A DNA stretch of 64,000 bases from Panagrolaimus kolymaensis (taxonomy: Eukaryota; Nematoda; Chromadorea; Rhabditida; Panagrolaimidae): the NCBI GenBank assembly GCA_028622995.1, contig JAJQJQ010000020.1:806001-870000 (forward strand), written 5' to 3'. Positions 1-10,615 of this stretch are shown here, piece after piece (position 1 is the first letter of the stretch; the number at the start of each line of letters is the position of its first letter). Under the pieces are notes generated by a model. It was not told the DNA's origin. It worked only from the letters and a program-made list of their open reading frames with translations, and made no database searches. A program made the translations under genes and the position numbers.

Positions 1-83
1 TGGTGAATGGTGGACTAGGAATGATAGAAACGGATGTTGGTTTTGAACTAATTCTTATTTAATTTTATACTTTATTTTTTCAG

Positions 84-2301
84 TTTCAACTACAAGCGAT
101 GTGGCTGCTTCTTTAGATGATGTTGAAATAACGGCCAAATTTGACTTTTCTGCTACAGTAAGTGATTTAAATTACTTATAAACTTACAATACAGAAGCTT
201 GACTATAATCTAATAAAAAGCAGCTGCAAACAAAGAGTATCGTTTCATTAATCCGGCATTCTCTTTTTTAGCCTCCTGAAGTACATATTACATCGCAACA
301 GCTTGTTAATAAAGATTTCCTACTGAAATTTCCGAAATTCCAGCGACATCCAAATGGGGCAGAAACATGGTTTCATTTTGCAGCATTTTCCACACATAAG
401 GATAATGTTCATTTCTCTCTCGTAAGTTTTTTCTTTATGCTATGTTGTTGCATTAACTATTTATTTTAGGTAACTCCACAGCTTACAATGAATCTTTTAA
501 ATCCTCCTCCATCAACACAAAAGCCTGATACAACAACTTTACCAACTTCAACCTCAAAAATAACATCAACTGAAATCTTAAGCTCTTCAGAAGGAGATGA
601 CGTTGCAAGTGCTAGCACTGGCACAGTTGTTGGAATTGTTGTTGGAGTTATACTTGGTATTATAGTTATTATGTAAGTTTTTAGATGCATTTTTATCTAA
701 AGTAGTTGTCGATTTTTATAGAATCATTATCTTTGTTATTCTTCGACTTTGTCATGGTGTATGGTATTGTGGTTTTATTCAAAAGAAAAAACGAAGTGAT
801 GAAGATAATGCTCCACCTGAATCTGTTGTTGTTGATAATAATTCCAAAGAAGGTGCAAGTAAAAAATTTACAAAGGTGAATTTTTGTTAATGATGCGTAA
901 TATATAATTTTTTTTGTAATTTTTCAGTTATCGGATGAAAGAAAAGAAGCTCCTCCGCCATCATCTACAAGAAATAAGCAACATCCTATTGTTAGCGGTG
1001 AGTACCATATTGTCAAAGTTTACATTTTACCATATTTTTTTTAGCCACAGAAGGACAACTTCCACCATCGCAAGCACATGAACCTGAAAAAGAAGCTGTA
1101 GCTCCTCCCGCTGTTCCACCACCGCCGCCACCTCCACCTCCTGCTCCTGCTAAAAAGAATGCTTTCGTCTCTCGAGATACAAAAGGAACAACCAATAATA
1201 GCAAAACAACGGAGGCTGAAACTTCTGCTACAACCGGTGAAACATCTGCTGTTCCAACGGAAGTCAAGAAGAAGAGAGAACGTCCACCAAACGTCATTTT
1301 GCTTGCAACAAAGGATGAAGATGCTCTAGATGACAAAGCTCGTCAAAAGAATAAAGTTCAAAGGAAGAACAAAGAACCTCTTGCGACAAAGAATGCTACA
1401 CAAGATCCTCAAGGTGTTGAAACTGGTGTAGCGAAGACAAAAACAAATAAAGGTGGTGAAAAGTTTGTTACAGGAGTTCTCAAATCGGAAACTGATTTGA
1501 ATGATCCTAACAATTATGGTGATAATCTTGTTACTGGCAAAGCAAAAACTTCTACAACCAAAGGTGTTTCAAATACTCAAGGTGGTAAGGTTAGTCATTT
1601 TTGTTTATCCTTCTTTTTTTTGAGTGTATCTGTAAAAATTATTTTAGGTAACAGAAAACTTCGAAACTCGTCCAACTCAACGAACAAATACCATGATGAC
1701 AGGTGCTCTCATAGGTACTACTCAAGCTGGAACTCGAACAACCCAAGCTGCAACGAAGCAAACTCGACAAATGGCAACTGGCGTTACTCGTGGAGCTACA
1801 GGAGTTACTCAAATGCAAACAGGTGATGTCGATGCTACACAAAATCAAACAGGCGTACTTCGAACTGGTACAACTCAAGGTGGAACACGAACAACTCAAT
1901 TTGGTACTGGTGCAACTCAAAAACACACAACAGGAACAACTCAAGCTGCAACAGGCACCACTCAAGTTGGAACTCTTATGGCAACAGGAATCACTCAACG
2001 TGGAACCAATCCAACTCAAGCGCGCACAAGTGGAACTAGAGCAACCGGTGAAACTCAAAATCCTGAAGAAGCTGATATCGATCCAACTCAAGTCAAAACA
2101 GGTGGTCGTACAACTGGTGGAACTCGCCCATCTGCAGGCACCCAAATTCCATCCGATGCTGAAGCTGATCCAACTCAAAATCCCACTGCTTTCACTGGAG
2201 GTGCAGGACGTACTTCTCGAACTCAATTAGGTACTGGCACCACTCAACAAGGAACAACCAAAACTCGAACTCGTGCTACTCAACCTACACATCAAAACTA
2301 A
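84..2301 (+). CDS. single-pass membrane protein with TQ-repeat cytoplasmic tail (5' partial)
   Basis: Seven exons can be joined in one frame: 84-157, 272-421, 470-672, 722-875, 928-997, 1045-1589 and 1648-2301 (about 615 aa). The start lies before the window or in an upstream exon. The visible protein has an ectodomain of about 75 residues that I do not recognise, a Ser/Thr-rich stalk, and one strong membrane segment split by an intron at 672/722 (GTVVGIVVGVILGI then IIFVILRLC). A basic stop-transfer region (QKKKR), a poly-proline run near 1110-1150 and a low-complexity tail follow. The tail is built from recurring G-T-T-Q-x-G-T units, with roughly 19 TQ dipeptides in the last 218 residues. 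Type I topology is inferred. A candidate AATAAA lies at 2353. I do not recognise the family; it may be nematode-restricted. Confidence 0.75.
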
Positions 2302-2622
2302 TGCTCCGTAATCTTTTATTTTATGTATTTTATTTTATTGTGATTTGAAAATAATAAATTTAAATTTTATTTTTTATTGTTTTAACAGCTTTATTTTTGT
2401 AAATTATAAATACTAAATTTTATGCGGTTTGAATTACAGTTTTATGGAATTTATATCTGCGAAGAAAATAAGAAAGAAATGTCTGGTTTTAATTTAAAAA
2501 GAAAGGTGAGGTTTATGATTTTTTGAGGTCAGCTTTACATTGCTGCTTTTAAAATCGCTTTTCATCTTCAAAGACTTTCAATTTAAACTTTTTATTATTT
2601 TTATTTATTCTTTATATTTAAG
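2302..2622. other. intergenic AT-rich spacer / 3' UTR
   Basis: This stretch holds the 3' UTR of the TQ-tail gene, with a candidate polyadenylation signal at about 2353. I see no convincing exon here, and none of the first three exons expected upstream of the relic receptor exon that follows. Confidence 0.5.
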
Positions 2623-2830
2623 ACGACACTTTATTATTTAACTACCAAAAAAGCTTACGACTGCATAATTTATTTATCACTAAGAAATGGTGTTGGTTGG
2701 GTGACGACGGATGTAAATAATCTTTCAAGAGCCGTATTTTTTTGTTTCAATGTGTAAACATGTGAGAACTCATATGTTTTTTTTTTGAAAAGTTTCAAAA
2801 TATCATTGCAGAAATGAATTATCTCGTACT
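2623..2830 (+). pseudogene. relic last exon of a serpentine receptor paralogue
   Basis: After a TTTAAG acceptor, the + strand reads TTLYYL, then LRNGVGW, then VNNLSRAVFF. This aligns with the last exon of the intact receptor at 4091-4309 (TILYNL, LRESVAW, MNNLSRPLFF). After the FF the frame hits a TAA; shifting by one base restores C-K-x-V-R-T-H, matching CKPVRTH of the intact gene, and another stop follows within ten codons. No TM1-TM6 exons are visible just upstream. It is therefore a decayed tandem duplicate fragment of the neighbouring receptor. I have not reconstructed a repaired reading frame. Confidence 0.65.
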
Positions 2831-3179
2831 GTACATGTTGGGATGCTGTTGCTTTTGATACATACAAATAAAAAAATATTTACTACGGAAATAAAATTTT
2901 TAATTAATGACATTTAAGAAGAAAAAAATACTTTGTATTTTATAGCTTTTTTGACGGAAGTTTTTTTATTTTTCGTCTAAAATGACTTTTGCACCTGGTA
3001 TTTAAAAAATTTTTTCTTTTCGGAATTGGCTATATTTTAAAAATAAGTTGTATTTATTTATTTTACAACACTTTTTTAACTTTAAAAATTGCACACATTC
3101 TTGTTGCCTTTTTTTAATTTAAATGTATGATTTCAAAATGTGTTTAAAATATTTTTATTTTGGTTCTCAGTAATAAAAG
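2831..3179. other. intergenic, receptor promoter region
   Basis: About 350 bases of AT-rich sequence with T-runs precede the receptor start. A GGTTCTCAG acceptor-like site lies about ten bases before the ATG at 3180 and could accept a spliced leader. Nothing else is recognisable. Confidence 0.4.
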
Positions 3180-4309
3180 ATGTTAACCGTCTGGCAAGTT
3201 GTTTTGCAGTTGAGTTACGGCATTCCATGTTTAACATTGTATATTCTTATCCTAATAATATTTTTGAAATCGTCATCAAAAATTTCATTTAAATCTTCTT
3301 TTTTTAAAATTTCAATTGTTCTTGGTTTTGTTGTATGCTTTTTTTTATAAATATTTAGAAGCTTTTTTTAAGATGAAATTTTATTTAGGATTTGTTTTGC
3401 TTTATTGTAACTTGGGGATGGTTGAAAGGCCCATCATTTATTTTAACTTCTCATTTTTATATTGGTACTGAAAGCCTTTTCCTCCATCCCATTGGAGCTT
3501 TTCTTAATTATTATCTCGTTGGAGTTCGATATTATTTATTAATTATTAGTTCAGCCAATCGAGTTACCACTGTTTTAATACCTTCAAAACATGAAAAGGT
3601 TTGTGGCCATGATCGTATGATGTTAATTTTATGAAGATGCATGACTCATTGGAAAGTTGAATTTCATAATAAAATTAGTTTTACAGATTTGGTCAAAATT
3701 TGGAATATTTATTGTTTGCATTTGTTTTTTAATACCATTTTCACTCAATTTTCATATTTTATTTGGTAAAACTAACATCTTCCCAGATCCACCTGTTGTT
3801 GGGATCGATGTTAAAGCAGCTTGGTTCCCAATTAGTCGGGCATTACTCAACGCCATTCAATCGGTGTTAACTGCATTCCTCACATTTATCTTTAACGCTG
3901 TAACTTTGTTCATGATTCGAACACGAAATCGCACGGGAAAAAAATTAGTTGTAAATAAAGTTGAAGCAGGTTTAATTTTAATTTGTTGCTGGGATTATTG
4001 TACCAATCTTATTTTTGCTGCCAATCAAGTAAGCAGAAAACCTTTAAATATTTTGTTTTGCTGCCAAAATAAATCATTTTATTTTTTTAGACAATACTTT
4101 ATAATTTACCAAATAAATCAGCTCCAATATATTTGGGTTTAAGAGAATCCGTTGCTTGGATTTATGATATGAATAATTTATCAAGACCTTTGTTTTTTAT
4201 AACAATATGTAAACCTGTGAGAACTCATTTGAAGCTGTTATTTTTCAAAGCTAAATACGCGAGAATTGATGCATCACGAAGTCGAATTAATTTTATCACA
4301 ATAAGCTGA
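3180..4309 (+). CDS. serpentine (seven-TM) chemoreceptor, Srv/Srg-like
   Basis: Four exons, 3180-3332, 3389-3598, 3687-4028 and 4091-4309, give 307 aa in frame. Exon 1 encodes TM1 with the family-typical YGIP near its start (SYGIPCLTLYILILIIF). Exon 2 carries the TM2/TM3 region and the conserved ANRVTTVLIPSKHEK, continued by IW across the intron, which resembles the Asn-Arg...Pro...His-x-Lys-Ile-Trp hallmark after TM3 in nematode Srv/Srg receptors. Exon 3 encodes TM4-TM5 and a basic loop (RTRNRTGKK). Exon 4 ends with NNLSRPLFF before a short basic tail. Family-level function is chemosensory GPCR signalling, while the ligand is unknown. The pseudoexon just upstream indicates tandem duplication. 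The start was chosen as the first ATG giving a complete TM1. Confidence 0.85.
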
Positions 4310-4936
4310 AATCCATTTTGAGTATTTATAATTTAATAGATTTTATACTTAAAAACAAAGTTCGTAAAAATATGTTTGGTATTAAAAAGTTTTTCAACAA
4401 AACGAATTTTAACAACAAAAAAATGCAAAGGTGTGTTGAAGAATCTGAGTGGCTGCTGCTTGTTTGTCAATAACAGCAGTCCACAACAAAACCTCTTCAA
4501 TCTTTTTTTTTGTAATCATTTCTCTTTAAAAAATAGCGAACATAGAAAGTGAAAAGTAATTGGAACGTGGTACTTTTATTTAAAATTATTTGTCATTTTT
4601 TGTTTTACAAATTTTTTTCTCGAGTGCATCTGTCTGCTGCAATTATTATTTTGCGCTTAAACTTTTATTATGCATGGTTTAAAATAGTTTAGTTTAAACC
4701 TTTTCATTATCAGCACGTACTAATCTAAAAGTAAAAATAATTTATGAAGCTTCTTTGCTTGATAATAACTTTACTTAAAAAAATCCATACAGAAAAAATC
4801 GAATAAATCATAAATATAATTGATAAATCTTCAATTCGTTCTCAAGATCCCCCACATTTTCAAACCAATGCTTATTATTTACATTTATTATACAAAATTT
4901 TTTACAATTATTAATTTATAAACATAAGAAATCACA
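4310..4936. other. convergent intergenic region
   Basis: 3' ends of the receptor (+) and the SLC26 gene (-) face each other here. The sequence is AT-rich with homopolymer runs, and I see no supportable gene or RNA. Confidence 0.5.
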
Positions 4937-7900
4937 TTATTTCTTCGTAGTAGTTTTAGGTTGAATTGGAGAGTTCTTCTTAGCATTTTCAACACCATTT
5001 TCCTTTGCTTCTGGCTTTTCATCGTGTTTTTTTTCTTGTTGTTTTTGATGTTGCATTGTTTTTAAAGGTTCAATATTTTGAGGTAAATCAGGTTCTGATT
5101 TTTCTTTTGCTATAAGTGCTTGCGGTAATTCAACGGTGAGACAGATTTCATCCTTTTTTTCTATTGCGCTCTGATCTTCTTGAGCTTGGTTATGATGAGC
5201 ATCTTCTTTCGTTTTCTGCTCTTTTTGAATTTGATTAAGAGCATCCTTTTGAGTTTGATTATGAGCGTCTTCTTTCACTTTTCGATCTTTTTCAGCTTTT
5301 TTATCAACATATTCAATCCGATCTTTTTGAGCTTGATTAACAGCATCCCAAATTGAAGCAAAGAAATTCGTTTTTTCAACTTTCTCAAAAAAACTATTTA
5401 GCTCCAGGAATTGACGGACATTCTCTAAAATATATTTAATTCTTTCTTTAATAATGAAAACAAAAACTTACCTAAGCAATTTGCAAAGTAAATTTTAATC
5501 GAAATATCAGCGAATTCCTTATATGTTTGCATAAGCGTTTCTAATCCCATGAGATCAACATACAAAAAGGTTGAGCAATCAATAACAATGTGTGATGGTG
5601 AATATTCCTTTTCTTCTAATGCAATACCATTTTCCAACGCGGCATTCTTTTCACTCAATTTTGATGGTTGACGAACTTCACGGCTGCTGTGATAAACAAC
5701 TTCGACACGTTCTTTTAAATTTCCATTTTGATTCGCCTCCTTTTTAGCTGCATTTCTTTTCACGTTTTCTTTGAGTAGTAATGGGTTATAAAATGGCCTA
5801 AAAATTATTATATGAAATTAACAAAATGATTTAAAATAAACTTACTTTCGAAGTTGTTCCAAGAACAATTCACAGTTTGCGAAGTAAAGAGGTGCATCAA
5901 AGCGCATTATAAAAATTCCTTCAATATCTTCAGAATCACGATACTGTAATTTAACTTTGAAATCCATTGTTCCTGGAATCCTTCCAAGTGGAATACTTCT
6001 TGGCCATTGTGTACGAAAAATGACAGTGAGGAGAGCAAACGTGATTCCAATCACGAGACCAATATTGAGATTGATAACCACTACGGAGAAAAATGTTACG
6101 AACCAAATCATCTAAAAAATATTATGATTTGATTTAAAGGATTTTATTACTATAAAAGAAATGACTTACGAAGTCGATGAAGCTCTTGGGTAGAATCTTT
6201 GCACTATGATAAATTTGAACGAACAAGTCTTTTAATGCAACCACAACGATGCATGCCAGAACAGGCTTTGGAAGATAATAAAAGTATTGAGCGAGACCAA
6301 ACACGACACCAATTAATGTAATAGCACAAAAAAAAGTACTGAGCTAAAATATCAAAGGATTACAATAAAAAAAATAAAACGAAATCAAAACTTACTTGAC
6401 TTTTAGTTCCTAACTTTTGTTGAGTCATTGATCGGCTTAAAGATGATCCTCCAGCAAAGCATCCAAAACATGAGCCAATTGCATTCATTGCACCAAGAGC
6501 GAGCCATTCCTAAAACATACAATTAAGATTTGAAAAAGTTAATCAGGATGTACCTGATTAGAATTAATCGAATAATCTTCTTTTTTAGCAATTAATTTTG
6601 CTAAAGCAATATGGATGACGAAGCTGATAATAGCGATGGAAATTGCCGAAGAATAAACTTGATCAAAATATTCAAAGCTTGGAAAAGCTGCATATAAACC
6701 AGATTCAACATTGCCAACCTTTGAAAGCCCAAAATCCATATCCGTATCTGCGGAAAAATAGTTCATAAGAATCGAGAAAACAACCTAAAAAATAGAAGTT
6801 TGAAAAAAAGAAAAAATATGAAGACAAAAAACTTACAATGAGCAGCTCCATTGGAAATTTGATTTTGATCCAAGGACCCAACACTTTGTCCAAATATTCT
6901 TTTGAATAAATTAGGAGGAAGACACATATCAATGAACAAAACAATGTTGGAGTATGAACCTCGCCAATTTTCCCAAAGAAGCAAATATAAAACTGAAATA
7001 TGGAAAGGTACAAATTAAAAATATATAATGGTTAAGCTACTTTGATTATTCCATTAACATCGGAAGTTGGTGGAAGATTTGGGATTCCTGTCATCGTTTT
7101 GAGTTGAGATGTTAGAACATGTATTGCGGCACCAGAAGTTAATCCAAAAACTAGGTGATCGGATAACCAAACAGCCAAAACGCCAGCATTTAGAAGACCA
7201 AGAATAATCTAAAATTAAAACTTTATATAAATATATAAAAAATACCAAATTACTTGGATCAATCCAGTCAAGAGAGTAACACATGAAACAATTGCGAGAT
7301 TAACCTTTTCTTGTTTTTCATCCATGGTTACTCTAGAATGGGCTTCTCCACAACATAGGTAAGATTCTTCTGTTCCATTAGGAAGTACATAATTTGACAC
7401 ATTTGTTGCTTGTTCAACTACAGTTCCAACCATTAAAGCCAATATTGCAAAAGCGCCTGAAAGATAGATACGTTAGTCTTAAAATTCAAAAAAGCAATAA
7501 GTTACCAGGAGAAACATGTCGTGAAGTTCCAAGAAAAACGTAAATAAGAGGTCCAAAGATACCAGTATAAAGCCCAAATATAGGATTGAGTCCAACGAGA
7601 AGACCATAAGCGAGACCTTGTGGAATACTCATACATGACACAATAAGACCACCAATAAAATCAAGAACCAAAGAATGTTTCCAATCATATTTAGAAATCC
7701 AATTAAGAACAGGAACCCGATCTTTCAAAAACGCCACCCATTCAGGACATCGCCATTTCAAAAATTTACGAAAATGAGCAAGAAAGACTCGATTAATTGT
7801 TGATACATCAATTTGCAAAAAGCTATGCTTTACATCATATTCTTTTTGATTGAGGATTTTTTCTTTATATACACGTGATATCTCTTCTTTTTGAGCTTCA

Positions 7901-8103
7901 GGAAGATGGGAAACCAAAGGTACTTGAGGTTCAGGTTCATGAGTTTCTTGTTGAGTTTCATCTTCTTTCATAAGATCATCCATATTGATCGTCTTTCTTT
8001 GATTTGGAGGCACCCATGTTTTTGCAGTTGATGCAGATTTTGAACTTTTCATTGTCATTGTTGAAGTACCAGCAGTAGTTTCTTGAGGTGGACCAGACTT
8101 CAT
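4937..8103 (-). CDS. SLC26/SulP anion transporter with STAS domain
   Basis: Ten exons (7506-8103, 7254-7456, 7041-7208, 6837-6992, 6554-6784, 6396-6509, 6170-6343, 5846-6111, 5472-5797, 4937-5424) join into 907 aa. A long hydrophilic N-terminus leads into the SulP core: SIPQGLAYGLLVGLNPIFGLY is the classic SulP signature around TM1-TM3, and LSRSMTQQ and the hydrophobic helices continue the transporter. The C-terminal half has a STAS domain (HIVIDCSTFLYVDLMGLETL). Family members exchange sulfate, chloride, bicarbonate or oxalate at the plasma membrane; the substrate here is not predictable. The tail after STAS is a Lys/Gln/Glu-rich low-complexity segment with repeats of the type EDAHNQ and may be disordered. 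Closest known relatives would be the nematode sulp genes. Start at 8103 is the first ATG, with no competing exon seen upstream. Confidence 0.92.
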
Positions 8104-8602
8104 CGTGGTAATTGTATCAGGTTGACAAAAACAAATAATAGTTTTCTTTGTTTTGACATTTTAATAATGAAAATGAAAGTCACTTTTTGAAAGCATGCAA
8201 ATTTTCTAGGATGATGTTTGACAACTTTTTTTTTAATTCGAACGAAATTTTGTGAGAAAAAATTTATGACTGTAGATTTTTCCTAACAAGACCAATTTTT
8301 ACTTTCAAAGTTATTTTGTTGAACGAGCGAAAACTTTACCAACAATTTTTATTGCAAAGCTTCGTAAATTATGGCGTTGCTAAAGTTATTTTTCAAAACA
8401 TTTATTTTACATTAATAAAGAAACAAATACTATAAAATTTAAAGTTATTAAAACCAGTGAATGTCCGCAAAATTTTTCAAATAATTATTTACTTATAAAA
8501 CAAATACACCAAAAAGTTTTTTTTCCTTTTCCATGCAGTGAATTTTGAAGGAAAGCTCAAGTTAAGTATGCGAAAACAGCATCAGCGAATCAATGTTGTT
8601 GT
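8104..8602. other. intergenic, upstream of SLC26 gene
   Basis: About 500 bases between the calponin stop and the SLC26 start, both on the minus strand. AT-rich; it should contain the SLC26 promoter. No motif stands out. Confidence 0.4.
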
Positions 8603-9422
8603 TTAAATTTTATCTTTTGCAATCTGCTTCGGTAATGGGATATCATGGGATTTTTCTACCTACAAACAACAAACAAATCATTATTTTCATCCTACGTGAA
8701 AAGATGCCTGCCTACCTTTCGAGCTAAAGATTGTAATGTAACACAAACAGAAAATAAATCCCGTCCTTCAAACAAATCAACTGATTGAAAGGTTTCTTCA
8801 TCTTTAACACCAAGGCTGCGAACTCCAGTTGAAAATTGATTAATATTTTCCATGCAATTAAAATTTGAAATGGGTTTCATAGTTTTTTTGATTGTTCCGG
8901 GTTTAATTGCATTGAGAAGTTTGCATAAAACTTGTCCATCTTTAAGGGTTTCCATAAAATTTGCTCGCGAACCCGTGGTCTTAATATCCTCTTTAATCAA
9001 ATCTTTAATCCATTCAAGTAGGTATTGAGCTTCCTCATCGTTGAATTTGGCAGCTTGCTAAATTAAAAAAATTATTAATAAATACTAAACTAAATAAAGT
9101 TTTATGGATGCTTGGTTAATTATGGGATATGCAGATAAAAAAAAGGCTAATCTATGCGAAAAGATTTGCATGTTAAAGTGGCAAATTTAAAAAATAAGCA
9201 CTTGGTTCCTATAAAAACCAGAGACACATTTGCTTTGTTGACAATTAATAAAATTTTAGGATAATACTATGATTGTATGCTCATTAATAGTATCGAACAT
9301 CCCATTTTCGGGAAGAAAGAAAAAAACAAGGATAACATAAAAAACAAAATGAAAGTAAAATTAACCTTATCTAACACAGCTGCACCTAATCCACCAGGTC
9401 TTGGACGATGATAACTAGCCAT
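8603..9422 (-). CDS. calponin/transgelin-like single CH-domain protein
   Basis: Three exons (9366-9422, 8716-9057, 8603-8659) encode 151 aa. The N-terminus MASYHRPRPGGLGAAVLDK is followed by a calponin-homology domain: EAQYLLEWIKDLI, FMETLKDGQVLCKLLN, the IKPGTIKK loop, NFNCMENINQF and DLFEGRDLFSVCVTLQSLAR. These are typical of type 3 CH domains of transgelin and calponin, which bind F-actin or act as actin regulators in muscle. No CLIK-type calponin repeat follows the domain; the protein ends with a short Lys-rich tail (PLPKQIAKDKI). It resembles the small cpn proteins of nematodes. The exon 1/2 intron is about 310 bases, longer than neighbours. Confidence 0.9.
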
Positions 9423-10615
9423 TATTTTAAATTTTTAAAGTTTTTATCTTCAAAGTTGATGTGAGTTTTACAAAAGTTAGCTATTTTTCGTTGAAGCTGC
9501 GTGAAATGAAGCTTAAGTATATCCTCAATCTGACAGAATTTTTTTGACTCCGCCTTTTTAGACAATAGAGTAAGTATTCTCGATTTTTCTGTTGTCTTTT
9601 TTCTTTATTTATTTTTTTTTGCGAAAAAAACGCCTCCGCAATGAAGCAAAGAAAGTTGAAATGAAAGCAGAAAGAACTGTTTATTGATTGTTGTAAAGGC
9701 AAGAAGGATGGAAGGAAAGCAAAAGCAGCAACAACCAACAGCTTAAGATTTAAAAAATCTTGAAAAATAAAAAGAATGTTTGTTGATTTGTTTACTGTGG
9801 AGATGGTGTGTTTGTACAATGACAAAATAATGGACAATAAGTGATTTAACCGAAATTCGTTATATGTAATGCTCATATTACAGTATTCGATTTTATATAA
9901 AAACAAAATACTTTAATTAAATGCTACGATGAAAGTGTTTAACTTTCTTTTCCAATATCTTCAACATACATTTTTTTGTTTGTTTGTGAAAAAGTTTGAT
10001 GACTAAGAACATCTGCAATGAATAATTGGTTTACTCTAATTATTTCCTAATTTTTTAAAACAATTCATCAATGTCTGCAAAGTTCAATTAAACTTTCATA
10101 ATATGTGCTCAGCTTTCTTCGATGATCATAAAAAATTGATCATTTTGTTTTCCATCTATATTAGTTTTGAAGAGCTCTTGTGGTCATAGAGATGAGATAT
10201 GAATCAGTTTTGCTTGTACCGCCACCGCCGCCTCTGCTTCTTTGAGAAAAAAAAACAACAAACAAAAAAATGGGCAGTGAAAATGGAGGCGGAAAAATCT
10301 TATTTGATTACGCAAAATAATTTAAGAAGAAAAATTGTAATTTTTACGAAACTAAAAATAAATGAGTCTCAACATTCAGATCAAACTCTCTCTATCTCTT
10401 TAACATAATTGTCAAAAATACCAAAAGCTGAATTGCTATAAGGTAGACGATCAATGTCACAGATAAAAAATGAAAACCTTTCTTAATATCTTCTTCGCCA
10501 AGTTTAAGTGGTGAAATGTCGGAGAACGCGTCATCATTAAAAAAACTATTTATCAACAAAAACTCAACAACGTCCAAAATTATTGGAAACAAACAACGAA
10601 AACAAAAATATAAAA
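9423..10615. other. intergenic, upstream of calponin-like gene
   Basis: About 1.2 kb lies between WDR75 (3' end) and the calponin-like gene (5' end), both minus strand. It contains a GC-rich patch at 10219-10232 (CCGCCACCGCCGCC) that stands out against the AT background and is a plausible proximal promoter element. A minus-strand ORF at 10392-10592 is listed separately. No RNA gene recognised. Confidence 0.4.
10392..10592 (-). CDS. possible small membrane protein ORF (doubtful)
   Basis: A 66-codon minus-strand ORF begins 24 bases after the WDR75 stop. Its second half looks protein-like: a short polar stretch (PLKLGEEDIKK) followed by one hydrophobic helix (FHFLSVTLIVYLIAIQLLVFLTI) and a basic end. 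It could be a very small downstream gene or a chance ORF in the WDR75 3' UTR. No homologue is recognised and there is no independent evidence of expression. Confidence 0.2.
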   Translation of the reverse strand: MFPIILDVVEFLLINSFFNDDAFSDISPLKLGEEDIKKGFHFLSVTLIVYLIAIQLLVFLTIMLKR

